Assembly: GCF_002434265.1 (NCBI RefSeq)
Contig: NZ_DJJS01000001.1
Location: 248,001-312,000 of the forward strand
Direction: 5' to 3'
DNA length: 64,000 bases
DNA from: Pseudomonas sp. UBA6562
Lineage (GTDB): Bacteria; Pseudomonadota; Gammaproteobacteria; Pseudomonadales; Pseudomonadaceae
Positions within the stretch are counted from its first letter, which is position 1. Each line of letters starts with the position of its first letter. The translations under genes were made by a program, and so were the position numbers. Positions 27,543 to 35,580 of the stretch are shown here, one piece after another. The notes beneath the pieces are model-generated. The model was not told the DNA's origin, ran no database searches, and saw nothing but the letters and a program-made list of their open reading frames with translations.

Positions 27543-28649
27543 ATGAGCCTGTTGCTTGAGCCCTACACCCTGCGTCAACTGACGTTGCCCAACCGCATCG
27601 TCGTCTCGCCCATGTGCCAGTACTCGTCGGCCGACGGCCTGGCCAACGACTGGCACCTGGTGCACCTGGGCAGCCGCGCCGTCGGTGGCGCCGGGCTGGT
27701 GATCGCCGAAGCCACCGCCGTCACCGCCGATGGCCGCATCACGGCCGGCGATCTGGGATTGTGGAACGACGAGCAGATCGCGCCGTTGCAGCGCATCACC
27801 CGCTTCATCACCGCACAAGGCGCCGTGCCGGGCCTGCAGCTGGCCCACGCCGGGCGCAAGGCCAGTACCCATCGGCCGTGGACCGGCGAGCATGGCAGCG
27901 TGCCGGAAGGCGAGGGCGGCTGGCAGACCGTAGGCCCGTCGCCGATCGCTTTCGACCCCGAGCATGCCGCGCCGCGTGAACTGAGCGAGGCTGAGATCGC
28001 CGATATCGTCCAAGCCTTCGTCGCCGCCACGCACCGCGCGCTGACCGCAGGCTTCAAGGTGGTCGAAGTGCATGCCGCGCACGGCTATCTGTTGCACCAG
28101 TTCCTCTCGCCGCTGAGCAACCAGCGCCGCGACAACTATGGCGGCTCGTTCGAAAACCGCATCCGCCTGACCTTGGAGATCACCCAAGCCATGCGTGATG
28201 CCTGGCCGGCCGAATTGCCGCTGTTCGTGCGGGTGTCGGCCACCGACTGGGTGGAAGACGGCTGGAACCCCGAGGAAACCGTGGAGCTGGCGCGGCGTCT
28301 GCGGGCCATGGGCGTCGATCTGATCGATGTGTCTTCCGGTGGCACTTCGGCCAACGCCGAAATCCCCACCGGCCCGGGTTACCAGACCCGTTTCGCCGAA
28401 TCCGTGCGCAAGGAAGCGGAGATCCCTACCGGCACGGTGGGCATGATCACCGAACCTGCCCAAGCCGAGCACATCCTGCGTACCGGCCAGGCCGACCTGA
28501 TCTTCCTGGCCCGCGAACTGCTGCGCGACCCGTACTGGCCGCTGCATGCCGACGACGACCTGGGTGGCCACCAAGCGACTTGGCCTGCGCAGTACCAGCG
28601 CGCGACCAGCCGGTCCAGCCCGATTCATGAATCCGATTTGCGAGACTGA
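27543..28649 (+). CDS. NADH:flavin oxidoreductase of the old yellow enzyme family (YqjM/XenA-like)
   Basis: 368 residues, TIM barrel with FMN. Features: LPNRIVVSPMCQYSSADG with the redox-tuning Cys, QLAHAGRKAS with substrate-binding His, and HAAHGYLLHQFLSPLSNQRR before NYGGSFENR. These are the marks of the thermophilic-like OYE class (YqjM, XenA), which reduce activated alkenes and nitro compounds. The ATG at 27543 follows GGAGG. Xenobiotic reductase activity is likely, but the natural substrate is unknown. A hairpin at 28658 closes it. Confidence 0.9.
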   Translation: MSLLLEPYTLRQLTLPNRIVVSPMCQYSSADGLANDWHLVHLGSRAVGGAGLVIAEATAVTADGRITAGDLGLWNDEQIAPLQRITRFITAQGAVPGLQLAHAGRKASTHRPWTGEHGSVPEGEGGWQTVGPSPIAFDPEHAAPRELSEAEIADIVQAFVAATHRALTAGFKVVEVHAAHGYLLHQFLSPLSNQRRDNYGGSFENRIRLTLEITQAMRDAWPAELPLFVRVSATDWVEDGWNPEETVELARRLRAMGVDLIDVSSGGTSANAEIPTGPGYQTRFAESVRKEAEIPTGTVGMITEPAQAEHILRTGQADLIFLARELLRDPYWPLHADDDLGGHQATWPAQYQRATSRSSPIHESDLRD

Positions 28650-29073
28650 TCGACGACGGGCCGCATTGCGGCCCTGGCCTCAAGGTTGCCGGCTCGGACC
28701 AATGCAGCCTGCGCGCATGCACGATCACAGCGCAGTCGCAATTCGAGCTCGTGCTTTGAGGCAACACTGCCTGGCCGCATGGAACCACAGGCTGCGGCGC
28801 TTATCTGAAGCCCGGCTCAACCTCAACAACCTAGAGTTGCGTACCGTGGCGACAACCGAATCTAATTCGGAGCCGATACAGCCTGCTGTACGGCACCGGC
28901 GTGCTGCGGCGGCAATTCGGATCACGTGTGGCGCCTGTACACTACGCCTATCGGACCCCGTCCTGAGCAACATTCCGAAGCAAATCTCCCCGCCGCTCAG
29001 CGCCGACATCTGAACCGCCCTCAGCGCGCATCAGTCGTACCTGGCATACCTCATCCGTCTACGGAGATACGCC
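28650..29073. other. 424-bp intergenic region
   Basis: It starts with a perfect hairpin GGGCCGC-ATT-GCGGCCC at 28658-28674, a possible terminator for the reductase gene (no T-tract). The rest shows no convincing gene. Promoter elements for the DUF533 gene are expected near 28930-29060, but none is clear enough to call. Confidence 0.5.
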
Positions 29074-29805
29074 ATGAATACCCGCGGCTTGCTCGATCAA
29101 CTGCTCAAATCCGGCCAAGACTTGCTCAAGCAACACGCCGGCAAGGCGAACGGCACGCCTGGCGGTGCCAATGCCGGCATGGGCGCCGGACTGGGCGGGC
29201 TGCTCTCGGGTGTCGGCGGCAAAGCTCTGGGTGCCGGTGCGTTGGGCGCACTGCTCGGCGGCAAGAAAACCCGCAAGATGGGCGGCAAGGCCATCAGCTA
29301 CGGCGGCCTGGCCGCGCTCGGCATGCTGGCCTACAAGGCCTATGGCGCCTGGCAGGCCAACCAGGCCAGTCAGACCGGCCAAGCCACTGCCGGCAACACT
29401 GCGCCGCGCGAGCCGCAAACCCTCGACCGTGTCCCTGCCGATCAAGCCGAACGGCACAGCCAGGCGATTCTCCAGGCACTGGTGGCGGCAGCCAAGGCCG
29501 ATGGCCATGTCGACGATCGCGAACGCGCCTTGATCGAAGGCGAATTCAGTCGTCTGGACGGCGATGCCGAAGTGCGCCAATGGCTCCAGACCGAACTGGC
29601 CAAGCCGCTCGACCCGGCCGCAGTGGCGCAAGCTGCACAAACTCCGGAAATGGCCGCCGAGATGTTCCTCGCCAGCCTGATGATGGTCGATCAGGAAAAT
29701 TTCATGGAGCGCGCCTACCTCGATGAGCTGGCCCGGCAACTGCGCCTCGATCCGGCCTTGCGCCAAGAGCTGGAAAACCAGGCGCATCTGGCCGGCGCGC
29801 AGTGA
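29074..29805 (+). CDS. DUF533 / TerB-like protein (YebE family)
   Basis: 243 residues. The N-terminal 100 residues contain a Gly/Ala-rich segment (AGMGAGLGGLLSGVGGKALG) and one hydrophobic stretch, YGGLAALGMLAYKAYGAWQA, likely membrane associated. The C-terminal half is an acidic TerB-like helical domain with ADGHVDDRERALIEGEFSRL, where Asp/Glu residues can bind metal. YebE is an inner-membrane protein of unknown role linked to envelope stress in E. coli. The ATG follows CGGAGA. It is monocistronic. Confidence 0.87.
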   Translation: MNTRGLLDQLLKSGQDLLKQHAGKANGTPGGANAGMGAGLGGLLSGVGGKALGAGALGALLGGKKTRKMGGKAISYGGLAALGMLAYKAYGAWQANQASQTGQATAGNTAPREPQTLDRVPADQAERHSQAILQALVAAAKADGHVDDRERALIEGEFSRLDGDAEVRQWLQTELAKPLDPAAVAQAAQTPEMAAEMFLASLMMVDQENFMERAYLDELARQLRLDPALRQELENQAHLAGAQ

Positions 29806-30008
29806 GAGTGTTGCGACGGGCGCACCCCGACCGTCACGCTCGCCTGCCTTCGGACTTCGCAGGCCAGCACTCTTTTAAAGGGAACGAAAAGTCCGAGTGT
29901 TGAAGTTTCCAGGGCGCGGAGTTGGGAGCACCCGACACGCGCCTGCACGTCTGCCCGCTTAACTTCCGACCAACGGTAGATTGACGAATCTCTGAACATT
30001 TGATGTAT

Positions 30009-30022
30009 TGAAACCGGTTTCA
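30009..30022. promoter_or_regulatory. PtxS operator in the ptxS promoter region
   Basis: A perfect palindrome TGAAACCGGTTTCA, 32 bp upstream of the ptxS start. It is the published PtxS recognition sequence of pseudomonads and identical to the site before kguE, indicating negative autoregulation relieved by 2-ketogluconate. Confidence 0.93.
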
Positions 30023-30053
30023 TTCGCCCATTACAACGCCAATAAGGCTCGCA

Positions 30054-31076
30054 ATGACCATTCGATCACCCTCGTCCCACACGCGGGTCACCATCAGCGA
30101 AGTCGCCAAAGCCGCCGGTGTGTCCAAAGCCACCGTGTCGCGCTTCATCGGCGGCGACCGGCAGTTGCTGGCCGAGGCCACCGCCCGGCGCCTGGACGAG
30201 GTGATCCAGCACCTGGGCTACCGCCCCAACCAGATGGCCCGTGGCCTCAAGCGCGGACAGACGCGCCTGATCGGCATGCTGGTCGCCGACATTCTCAACC
30301 CCTATTCCGTCGCGGTGATCCGCGGTGTGGAAACGGCCTGCCGCCAGCACGGCTACAGCCTTGTGCTGTGCAACACCAACCGCGACGACGAACAGGAACG
30401 CCACCACCTGGAGGCGTTGCAGTCGTACAACGTCGAAGGCCTGATCGTGAACACCCTCGGCCACCAGCCCAGCCAACTGCTCGACCTGCACCGCCGCCTG
30501 CCCATGGTGCTGGTGGATCGACAACTGGCGGACCTGCAGGTCGACATGGTCGGGCTGGACAACCACGATGCCGTCGAACAGGCCCTGGACCACCTTCAGG
30601 CCCAGGGCTACCGCGACATCGTTGCCGTTGGCGAACCACTGGACGGCACCAGTTCGCGGCATGAGCGCGTGCAGGCGTTCACCGCCTCCCTGCAACGACG
30701 AGCCGGCATGCGCGGTCGCGTGCTGAGCCTCGACGCCCAGTTGCCGCAAGCACTCGAACAGTGTCTGGCCAGCGACCGGCACGGCCCCCAGGCGCTGCTG
30801 ACCTTCAATGGCGTCGCTACGCTGGCCGTGACCCGCGCCTTGCAGGCGGTCGGGCGAGCATTGAGCAACGGTTTGGGCCTGATCGCCATCGACGAGCTGG
30901 ACTGGTGCCCGCTGGTCGGCCCTGGCATCACTGCCCTGGCCCAACCTACCGAGCGTATCGGCGCGGCCGCGTTCGAGTGCCTGCTCGAACGTGTGCGCGG
31001 CAGTCAAGGGTCGGCTCGGCGCTTGGATTTCAAAGCGCAGTTGATCGTGCGCGGCTCCACCTCCCTTATCCCCTGA
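30054..31076 (+). CDS. ptxS: LacI-family repressor of 2-ketogluconate use
   Basis: 340 residues. The N-terminal helix-turn-helix (VTISEVAKAAGVSKATVSRF) and hinge (GYRPNQMARGLKRGQTRLIG) are standard LacI. The C-terminal periplasmic-binding-like domain (about residues 70-335) binds the effector, 2-ketogluconate in known PtxS. The symbol is justified by context: identical operators precede this gene and kguE, and kguEKTD follows directly. It lies 82 bp upstream of kguE, on the same strand. Confidence 0.94.
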   Translation: MTIRSPSSHTRVTISEVAKAAGVSKATVSRFIGGDRQLLAEATARRLDEVIQHLGYRPNQMARGLKRGQTRLIGMLVADILNPYSVAVIRGVETACRQHGYSLVLCNTNRDDEQERHHLEALQSYNVEGLIVNTLGHQPSQLLDLHRRLPMVLVDRQLADLQVDMVGLDNHDAVEQALDHLQAQGYRDIVAVGEPLDGTSSRHERVQAFTASLQRRAGMRGRVLSLDAQLPQALEQCLASDRHGPQALLTFNGVATLAVTRALQAVGRALSNGLGLIAIDELDWCPLVGPGITALAQPTERIGAAAFECLLERVRGSQGSARRLDFKAQLIVRGSTSLIP

Positions 31077-31119
31077 CGAGATTGCAATGACACACCGCAG
31101 CCTGCCGCTGCGCTAAAAA

Positions 31120-31133
31120 TGAAACCGGTTTCA
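31120..31133. promoter_or_regulatory. PtxS operator upstream of kguEKTD
   Basis: A second exact copy of TGAAACCGGTTTCA in the 82-bp gap between ptxS and kguE. It allows separate repression of the catabolic operon by PtxS. Confidence 0.93.
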
Positions 31134-31145
31134 TCCGAAGCAGAC

Positions 31146-31161
31146 GAGGACAATAACAATG
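31146..31161 (+). promoter_or_regulatory. kguE ribosome binding site overlapped by a Crc/Hfq CA motif
   Basis: GAGGA at 31146-31150 is followed by AATAACAA (31152-31159), a perfect match to the AAYAAYAA motif bound by Hfq-Crc in pseudomonads, running into the ATG. This placement should block translation when preferred carbon sources are present; the regulation is inferred. Confidence 0.65.
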
Positions 31162-31938
31162 CAGCCCAATCCTGTTTCCATCAGCCTTTCCAGCTACGGT
31201 GCCGACCTGGTGCGCAAGCGTGGTCAGGCCGCCTTCATCGACGTGCTGGCCGACGCCGGCGTCGACCGCGTCGAGTTGCGCGAAGAGCTCTTCGCCGAAC
31301 CGCCCGACACCGCCAGGCTCAAAGCCGCAGTCGCCAGCCGGGACTTGGAATGCCTGTACTCCACGCCTTTGGAGCTGTGGACGCGTCATGGTCGACCCGA
31401 TCCGCAGTTGCCGCAGGCACTGGCCACGGCCCGTGCGCTGGGCGCCGTTGCCCTGAAGGTGTCCCTCGGCCATTTCCGCGCCGAATGCGACCTCGCCGAG
31501 CTCGGGCCCTGGCTCAGGCCAGGCGACCCGCTGCTGTTGGTGGAAAACGACCAGACGGCGCACGGCGGTCGGCTCGAGGGGCTGCTGAGCTTCTTTCAGC
31601 GCGCGCAACAGGCCGCACTGCCGGTGGGCATGACGTTCGATATCGGCAACTGGCAATGGCAGGGTGAATCGGCCGCGCATGCGGCGCGTCACCTGGGGGG
31701 CTGGGTACGCTACGTGCATTGCAAGGCGGTGGCGCGCAACGCCGATGGTCGCCTGGTCGCCGTACCGCCGCAGCCAAGCGAACTGTCGGACTGGCAGCGC
31801 TTGTTCGCGTGTTTTCCGCCGGGCGTGCCGCGGGCCGTGGAGTATCCGCTGGTTGGCGCCGACCTCACCGCCGTGACCCAGCTGCACGCCAACGCACTGG
31901 CAAGGCTCGGCACCCACCCGGAGGTGAGCCATGCCTGA
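31159..31938 (+). CDS. kguE: 2-ketogluconate operon sugar epimerase/isomerase-like protein
   Basis: 259 residues, an AP-endonuclease-2/xylose-isomerase-like TIM barrel. PVGMTFDIGNWQWQGES and WVRYVHCKAV carry conserved metal-ligand positions, and LLLVENDQTAHGG is also typical. KguE is the first gene of the 2-ketogluconate operon in P. putida and P. aeruginosa; its exact reaction is not settled. The stop overlaps kguK by 8 bp. Expression should be controlled by the PtxS operator 25 bp upstream and possibly by Crc. Confidence 0.92.
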   Translation: MQPNPVSISLSSYGADLVRKRGQAAFIDVLADAGVDRVELREELFAEPPDTARLKAAVASRDLECLYSTPLELWTRHGRPDPQLPQALATARALGAVALKVSLGHFRAECDLAELGPWLRPGDPLLLVENDQTAHGGRLEGLLSFFQRAQQAALPVGMTFDIGNWQWQGESAAHAARHLGGWVRYVHCKAVARNADGRLVAVPPQPSELSDWQRLFACFPPGVPRAVEYPLVGADLTAVTQLHANALARLGTHPEVSHA

Positions 31939-32881
31939 GCATGACGTGCTGTGTTTCGGCGAAACCATGGCGATGTTCGTGGCCCAGCAGACGGGCGACC
32001 TGGACCAGGTGGAGACCTTCGGCCGGCGTATCGCCGGCGCCGACAGTAACGTGGCGATCGGCTTGGCGCGTCTGGGCTGGCGGGTGCGCTGGCTCAGCCG
32101 TGTGGGCGACGATGCGCTGGGCCGCTTCGTGCTCGCCAGCCTGCGCCGCGAGGGCCTGGACTGCAGCCAGGTGGCGGTCGATCCCTGCCATCCCACCGGC
32201 TTCCAGCTCAAGGCCCGTCGCGACGACGGCGGCGACCCGGCGGTCGAATACTTCCGTACCGGATCGGCGGCGAGCAAATTGTCGGTCGAGGATCTGGACG
32301 TCGCCGTGCCCCAAGCACGCCACCTGCACGCCACCGGCATCGTTCCGGCCCTGTCCGAGCGTTGCCGGCAGTTGTCCCATGCGTTGATCGAGCGTATGCG
32401 GGCCGCGGGCGCGAGCGTTTCCTTCGACCCCAACCTGCGGCCGTCCCTGTGGCCGGACCGCCAGACCATGGTGCGCGAGATCAACGCCCTGGCGATCAAG
32501 GCGCATTGGGTGCTGCCGGGCCTCGAGGAAGGCCGTGTGCTGACTGGTTGGACCACCCCAGCCGACATCGCCGCGTTCTACCTCGACCAGGGTGTGCAAC
32601 GGGTGGCGATCAAGCTGGGCCCAGAGGGTGCCTACTACCGTGACGCCGCCGGCCATGGCCTGGTCGCCCCGGTGCCGGTGGCCAAGGTCATCGACACCGT
32701 CGGTGCTGGCGACGCCTTCGCCGTGGGCGTGATCAGTGCGTTGCTCGACGGCCTGCCCCTGGCGCAGGCCGTGGCCCGCGGCAACTGGTGCGGCAGCCGC
32801 GCCGTACAAAGCTTGGGCGACATGGAGGGCCTGCCGCTGCGCGAAGAACTGGCCGCCCATGAGTTGCGCGCCAGCGCTTGA
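31931..32881 (+). CDS. kguK: 2-ketogluconate kinase, PfkB family
   Basis: 316 residues. The PfkB signature is present at both ends: the N-terminal GADSNVAIGLARLGWRVRWL and the C-terminal KVIDTVGAGDAFAVGVI with the catalytic Asp in GAGD. It phosphorylates imported 2-ketogluconate to 2-keto-6-phosphogluconate, feeding KguD. It overlaps kguE by 8 bp and lies 59 bp before kguT, all in one operon. Confidence 0.94.
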   Translation: MPEHDVLCFGETMAMFVAQQTGDLDQVETFGRRIAGADSNVAIGLARLGWRVRWLSRVGDDALGRFVLASLRREGLDCSQVAVDPCHPTGFQLKARRDDGGDPAVEYFRTGSAASKLSVEDLDVAVPQARHLHATGIVPALSERCRQLSHALIERMRAAGASVSFDPNLRPSLWPDRQTMVREINALAIKAHWVLPGLEEGRVLTGWTTPADIAAFYLDQGVQRVAIKLGPEGAYYRDAAGHGLVAPVPVAKVIDTVGAGDAFAVGVISALLDGLPLAQAVARGNWCGSRAVQSLGDMEGLPLREELAAHELRASA

Positions 32882-32913
32882 TGAACATCGCCGGCTCGCC
32901 GGCCTGCTGAGAC

Positions 32914-32921
32914 AACAACAA
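32914..32921 (+). promoter_or_regulatory. CA motif (Crc/Hfq target) before kguT
   Basis: AACAACAA, a perfect AAYAAYAA motif, lies about 20 nt upstream of the kguT start, just before its AGGAG site. With the motif at kguE it suggests dual catabolite repression of the operon. Function is inferred. Confidence 0.6.
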
Positions 32922-32940
32922 TTCGCTCAGGAGCAATTCC

Positions 32941-34233
32941 ATGCACTCGAACAAACTCGCGCCGCGGCGCTGGTGGTACCTGATTCCCATCGTCTTCATC
33001 ACCTACAGCCTGGCCTACCTGGACCGCGCCAACTATGGCTTCGCCGCGGCCTCAGGGATGGCCGACGACCTGCACATCACCCCGGCGCTGTCTTCGCTGC
33101 TGGGGGCGCTGTTCTTCCTGGGCTACTTCTTCTTCCAGGTGCCCGGTGCGCTCTACGCGCAGAAAGGCAGCGTCAAGAAGCTGATCTTCGTCAGCCTGAT
33201 CCTCTGGGGTGGCCTGGCGACCCTCACCGGGATGGTGAGCAACGTGTACCTGCTGATCGCCATCCGCTTCCTGCTCGGCGTGGTGGAAGCGGTGGTGATG
33301 CCAGCGATGCTGGTGTACCTGTGCCACTGGTTCACCCGCGCCGAGCGCTCGCGGGCCAACACCTTCCTGATGCTCGGCAATCCGGTGACCATCCTGTGGA
33401 TGTCGGTGGTGTCCGGCTACCTGATCAAGCACCTGGACTGGCGCTGGATGTTCATCATCGAAGGCTTGCCGGCGGTGCTCTGGGCCTTCGTCTGGTGGCG
33501 GCTGGTGGACGATCGGCCGGCCCAGGCGAAATGGCTCGGCGAGGAAGACAAAGCCCGCTTGGCACAGGCGTTGGCCGACGAGCAGCAGGGGTTGAAGCCG
33601 GTGAAGAACTACCGCGAGGCCTTCCGCTCCCCCCAGGTGATCATCCTGTCGCTGCAGTACTGCTGCTGGAGCATCGGTGTGTACGGCTTCGTGCTGTGGC
33701 TGCCGTCGATCCTCAAGCAGGCCGCCCAGGTCGACATCGTCGAAGCCGGCTGGCTGGCCTCGGTGCCGTACCTCGCGGCCGTGCTGGCGATGGTCGGCGT
33801 GTCCTGGGCCTCAGACCGCCTGCAAGTGCGCAAGCGTTTCGTCTGGCCGCCGCTGCTGGTCGCGGCCGTGGCGTTCTATGGATCCTACGCATTGGGCACC
33901 GAGCATTTCTGGCTGTCGTACGCGTTGCTGGTCATCGCGGGTGCGTGCATGTATGCGCCCTACGGGCCGTTCTTCGCCATCGTGCCGGAGATCCTGCCGA
34001 GCAACGTCGCCGGCGGCGCCATGGCCCTGATCAACAGCATGGGCGCGCTGGGCTCGTTCGGCGGGTCGTGGCTGGTGGGCTACCTCAACGGCATCACCGG
34101 CGGGCCGGGCAGTTCGTACCTGTTCATGGCCGGGGCGCTGCTGCTCGCCGTGGTGCTGACCGCCGCCTTCAAACCGCCCCATAGCGCCAGGCGCGACGCC
34201 TTGGGCGCCGCACCGCTGGCGACCAGCCATTAG
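32941..34233 (+). CDS. kguT: 2-ketogluconate MFS transporter
   Basis: 430 residues with twelve hydrophobic segments. It belongs to the anion:cation symporter (phthalate permease-like) branch: YLDRANYGFAAASGMADDL near the first segment and a central cytoplasmic loop after WRLVDDRPAQAKWLGEE. It imports 2-ketogluconate made in the periplasm from glucose by gluconate dehydrogenase. The position between kguK and kguD fixes the assignment. The ATG follows AGGAG. Confidence 0.93.
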   Translation: MHSNKLAPRRWWYLIPIVFITYSLAYLDRANYGFAAASGMADDLHITPALSSLLGALFFLGYFFFQVPGALYAQKGSVKKLIFVSLILWGGLATLTGMVSNVYLLIAIRFLLGVVEAVVMPAMLVYLCHWFTRAERSRANTFLMLGNPVTILWMSVVSGYLIKHLDWRWMFIIEGLPAVLWAFVWWRLVDDRPAQAKWLGEEDKARLAQALADEQQGLKPVKNYREAFRSPQVIILSLQYCCWSIGVYGFVLWLPSILKQAAQVDIVEAGWLASVPYLAAVLAMVGVSWASDRLQVRKRFVWPPLLVAAVAFYGSYALGTEHFWLSYALLVIAGACMYAPYGPFFAIVPEILPSNVAGGAMALINSMGALGSFGGSWLVGYLNGITGGPGSSYLFMAGALLLAVVLTAAFKPPHSARRDALGAAPLATSH

Positions 34234-34241
34234 GAACTGAC

Positions 34242-35207
34242 ATGAACAAACGTATCGTCGTGTACAAAACGCTGTCCCCTGCGCTGCTCGAGCGGCTGCA
34301 ACAGCACGTCGCCGTCACCCAGGTGGACCTCACCGCCAGCGATGGGCTGGCCCGCCTGCGCGAGGTCTTGCCAGGTGCCCACGGCCTGCTCGGCGCCAGC
34401 CTGCCGTTGGGCAGCGACTTGCTGGACTTGGCGCCAGACCTGCAAGTGGTGTCGAGCATCTCGGTGGGCGTGGACAACTACGACATCCCCGACCTGACAC
34501 GGCGCAGGGTGATGCTCACCCACACCCCGGACGTGCTCACCGAAACCACCGCCGACACGGGCTTCGCGCTGCTCCTGGCCAGCGCGCGGCGCGTGGTCGA
34601 GCTGGCCAACTGGGTACGCGACGGCCATTGGCACAAGAGCCTGGGGCCGGCGCATTTCGGCACCGACGTGCAAGGCAAGACCCTCGGCATCGTCGGCATG
34701 GGCCGCATCGGCGACGCCCTGGCGCGGCGGGCCGCTGCCGGCTTCGGTATGCGCGTGCTGTACCACAGCAACCATCGCAAGCCCGACGCCGAGGCACGCC
34801 ACGGGGCACGCTATCGCAGCCTCGACGCGTTGCTGGGCGAAGCCGACTTCGTCTGCCTGACCGTACCTTTGAGCGCCAGCACCGAAGGCCTCATCGGCGC
34901 CCGGGAACTGGCGCTGATGAAGCCTGGGGCGATCCTGGTGAACATCGCCCGCGGACGCGTGGTCGACGAAGCCGCGCTGATCGAGGCCCTGCGCGACGGC
35001 CGCATCGGCGGCGCGGGGTTGGATGTCTTCGAGCAGGAACCGCTGCCGGCCGACTCGCCGCTGTTGCGCCTGAGCAACGTGGTGGCGACGCCGCACATCG
35101 GCTCGGCGACCCATGAAACCCGTGAAGCGATGGCCCGTTGCGCGGTGGACAATCTGCTCGAGGCGTTGGCAGGGGAGCGGCCGAGGTATTGGGTCAACCC
35201 GTTCTGA
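34242..35207 (+). CDS. kguD: 2-keto-6-phosphogluconate reductase (D-2-hydroxyacid dehydrogenase family)
   Basis: 321 residues. NAD(P)-binding GIVGMGRIGDALARRAAAGF and the catalytic triad positions Arg in NIARGRVVDEAALIEAL, Glu in DVFEQEPL, His in ATPHIGSAT. It reduces 2-keto-6-phosphogluconate to 6-phosphogluconate, which enters the Entner-Doudoroff pathway. Last gene of the kgu operon, 8 bp after kguT. In some strains it is called ptxD, a name also used for phosphite dehydrogenase; the context here favours kguD. Confidence 0.93.
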   Translation: MNKRIVVYKTLSPALLERLQQHVAVTQVDLTASDGLARLREVLPGAHGLLGASLPLGSDLLDLAPDLQVVSSISVGVDNYDIPDLTRRRVMLTHTPDVLTETTADTGFALLLASARRVVELANWVRDGHWHKSLGPAHFGTDVQGKTLGIVGMGRIGDALARRAAAGFGMRVLYHSNHRKPDAEARHGARYRSLDALLGEADFVCLTVPLSASTEGLIGARELALMKPGAILVNIARGRVVDEAALIEALRDGRIGGAGLDVFEQEPLPADSPLLRLSNVVATPHIGSATHETREAMARCAVDNLLEALAGERPRYWVNPF

Positions 35208-35580
35208 GGCTGCGAGAGGGTGGCGCTCAGCACTTCTGCACCGCCATCCATCACTGCGATGCTTCGCTCGCTGGCTAATCGGCGTTTGGCTCCACAGTGC
35301 ACTCCACCGATGGCGGCTCTGCCGCCCATCGCGGGCATGGCCTGAGTGTCGGCTGAGGTATCGGCACGCCAGCGCGCAGAATACTGGCTACCTGCCATAG
35401 CGGTTTATCTTGATCGGCCCATCAGGTTCTTGCCGCGCATGCCGCTGTACATCACGGCTTGGCCCGATTTCGTAAGGAATAGGGGGTGTAAGCCGTAAGA
35501 ACTATCCCGCAAACGTGTAGGAAGGCTGGGCTATACTCTGGCGATTTTTCCCACTCCTAGAGTGTCGCCGAGGGCTGAAT
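35208..35580. other. 373-bp intergenic region with the probable wsp promoter
   Basis: No gene is seen. A TATACT -10-like box at 35532-35537 lies 44 bp upstream of the wspA start; no good -35 partner is visible. No obvious terminator for kguD could be found by eye. Confidence 0.45.
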
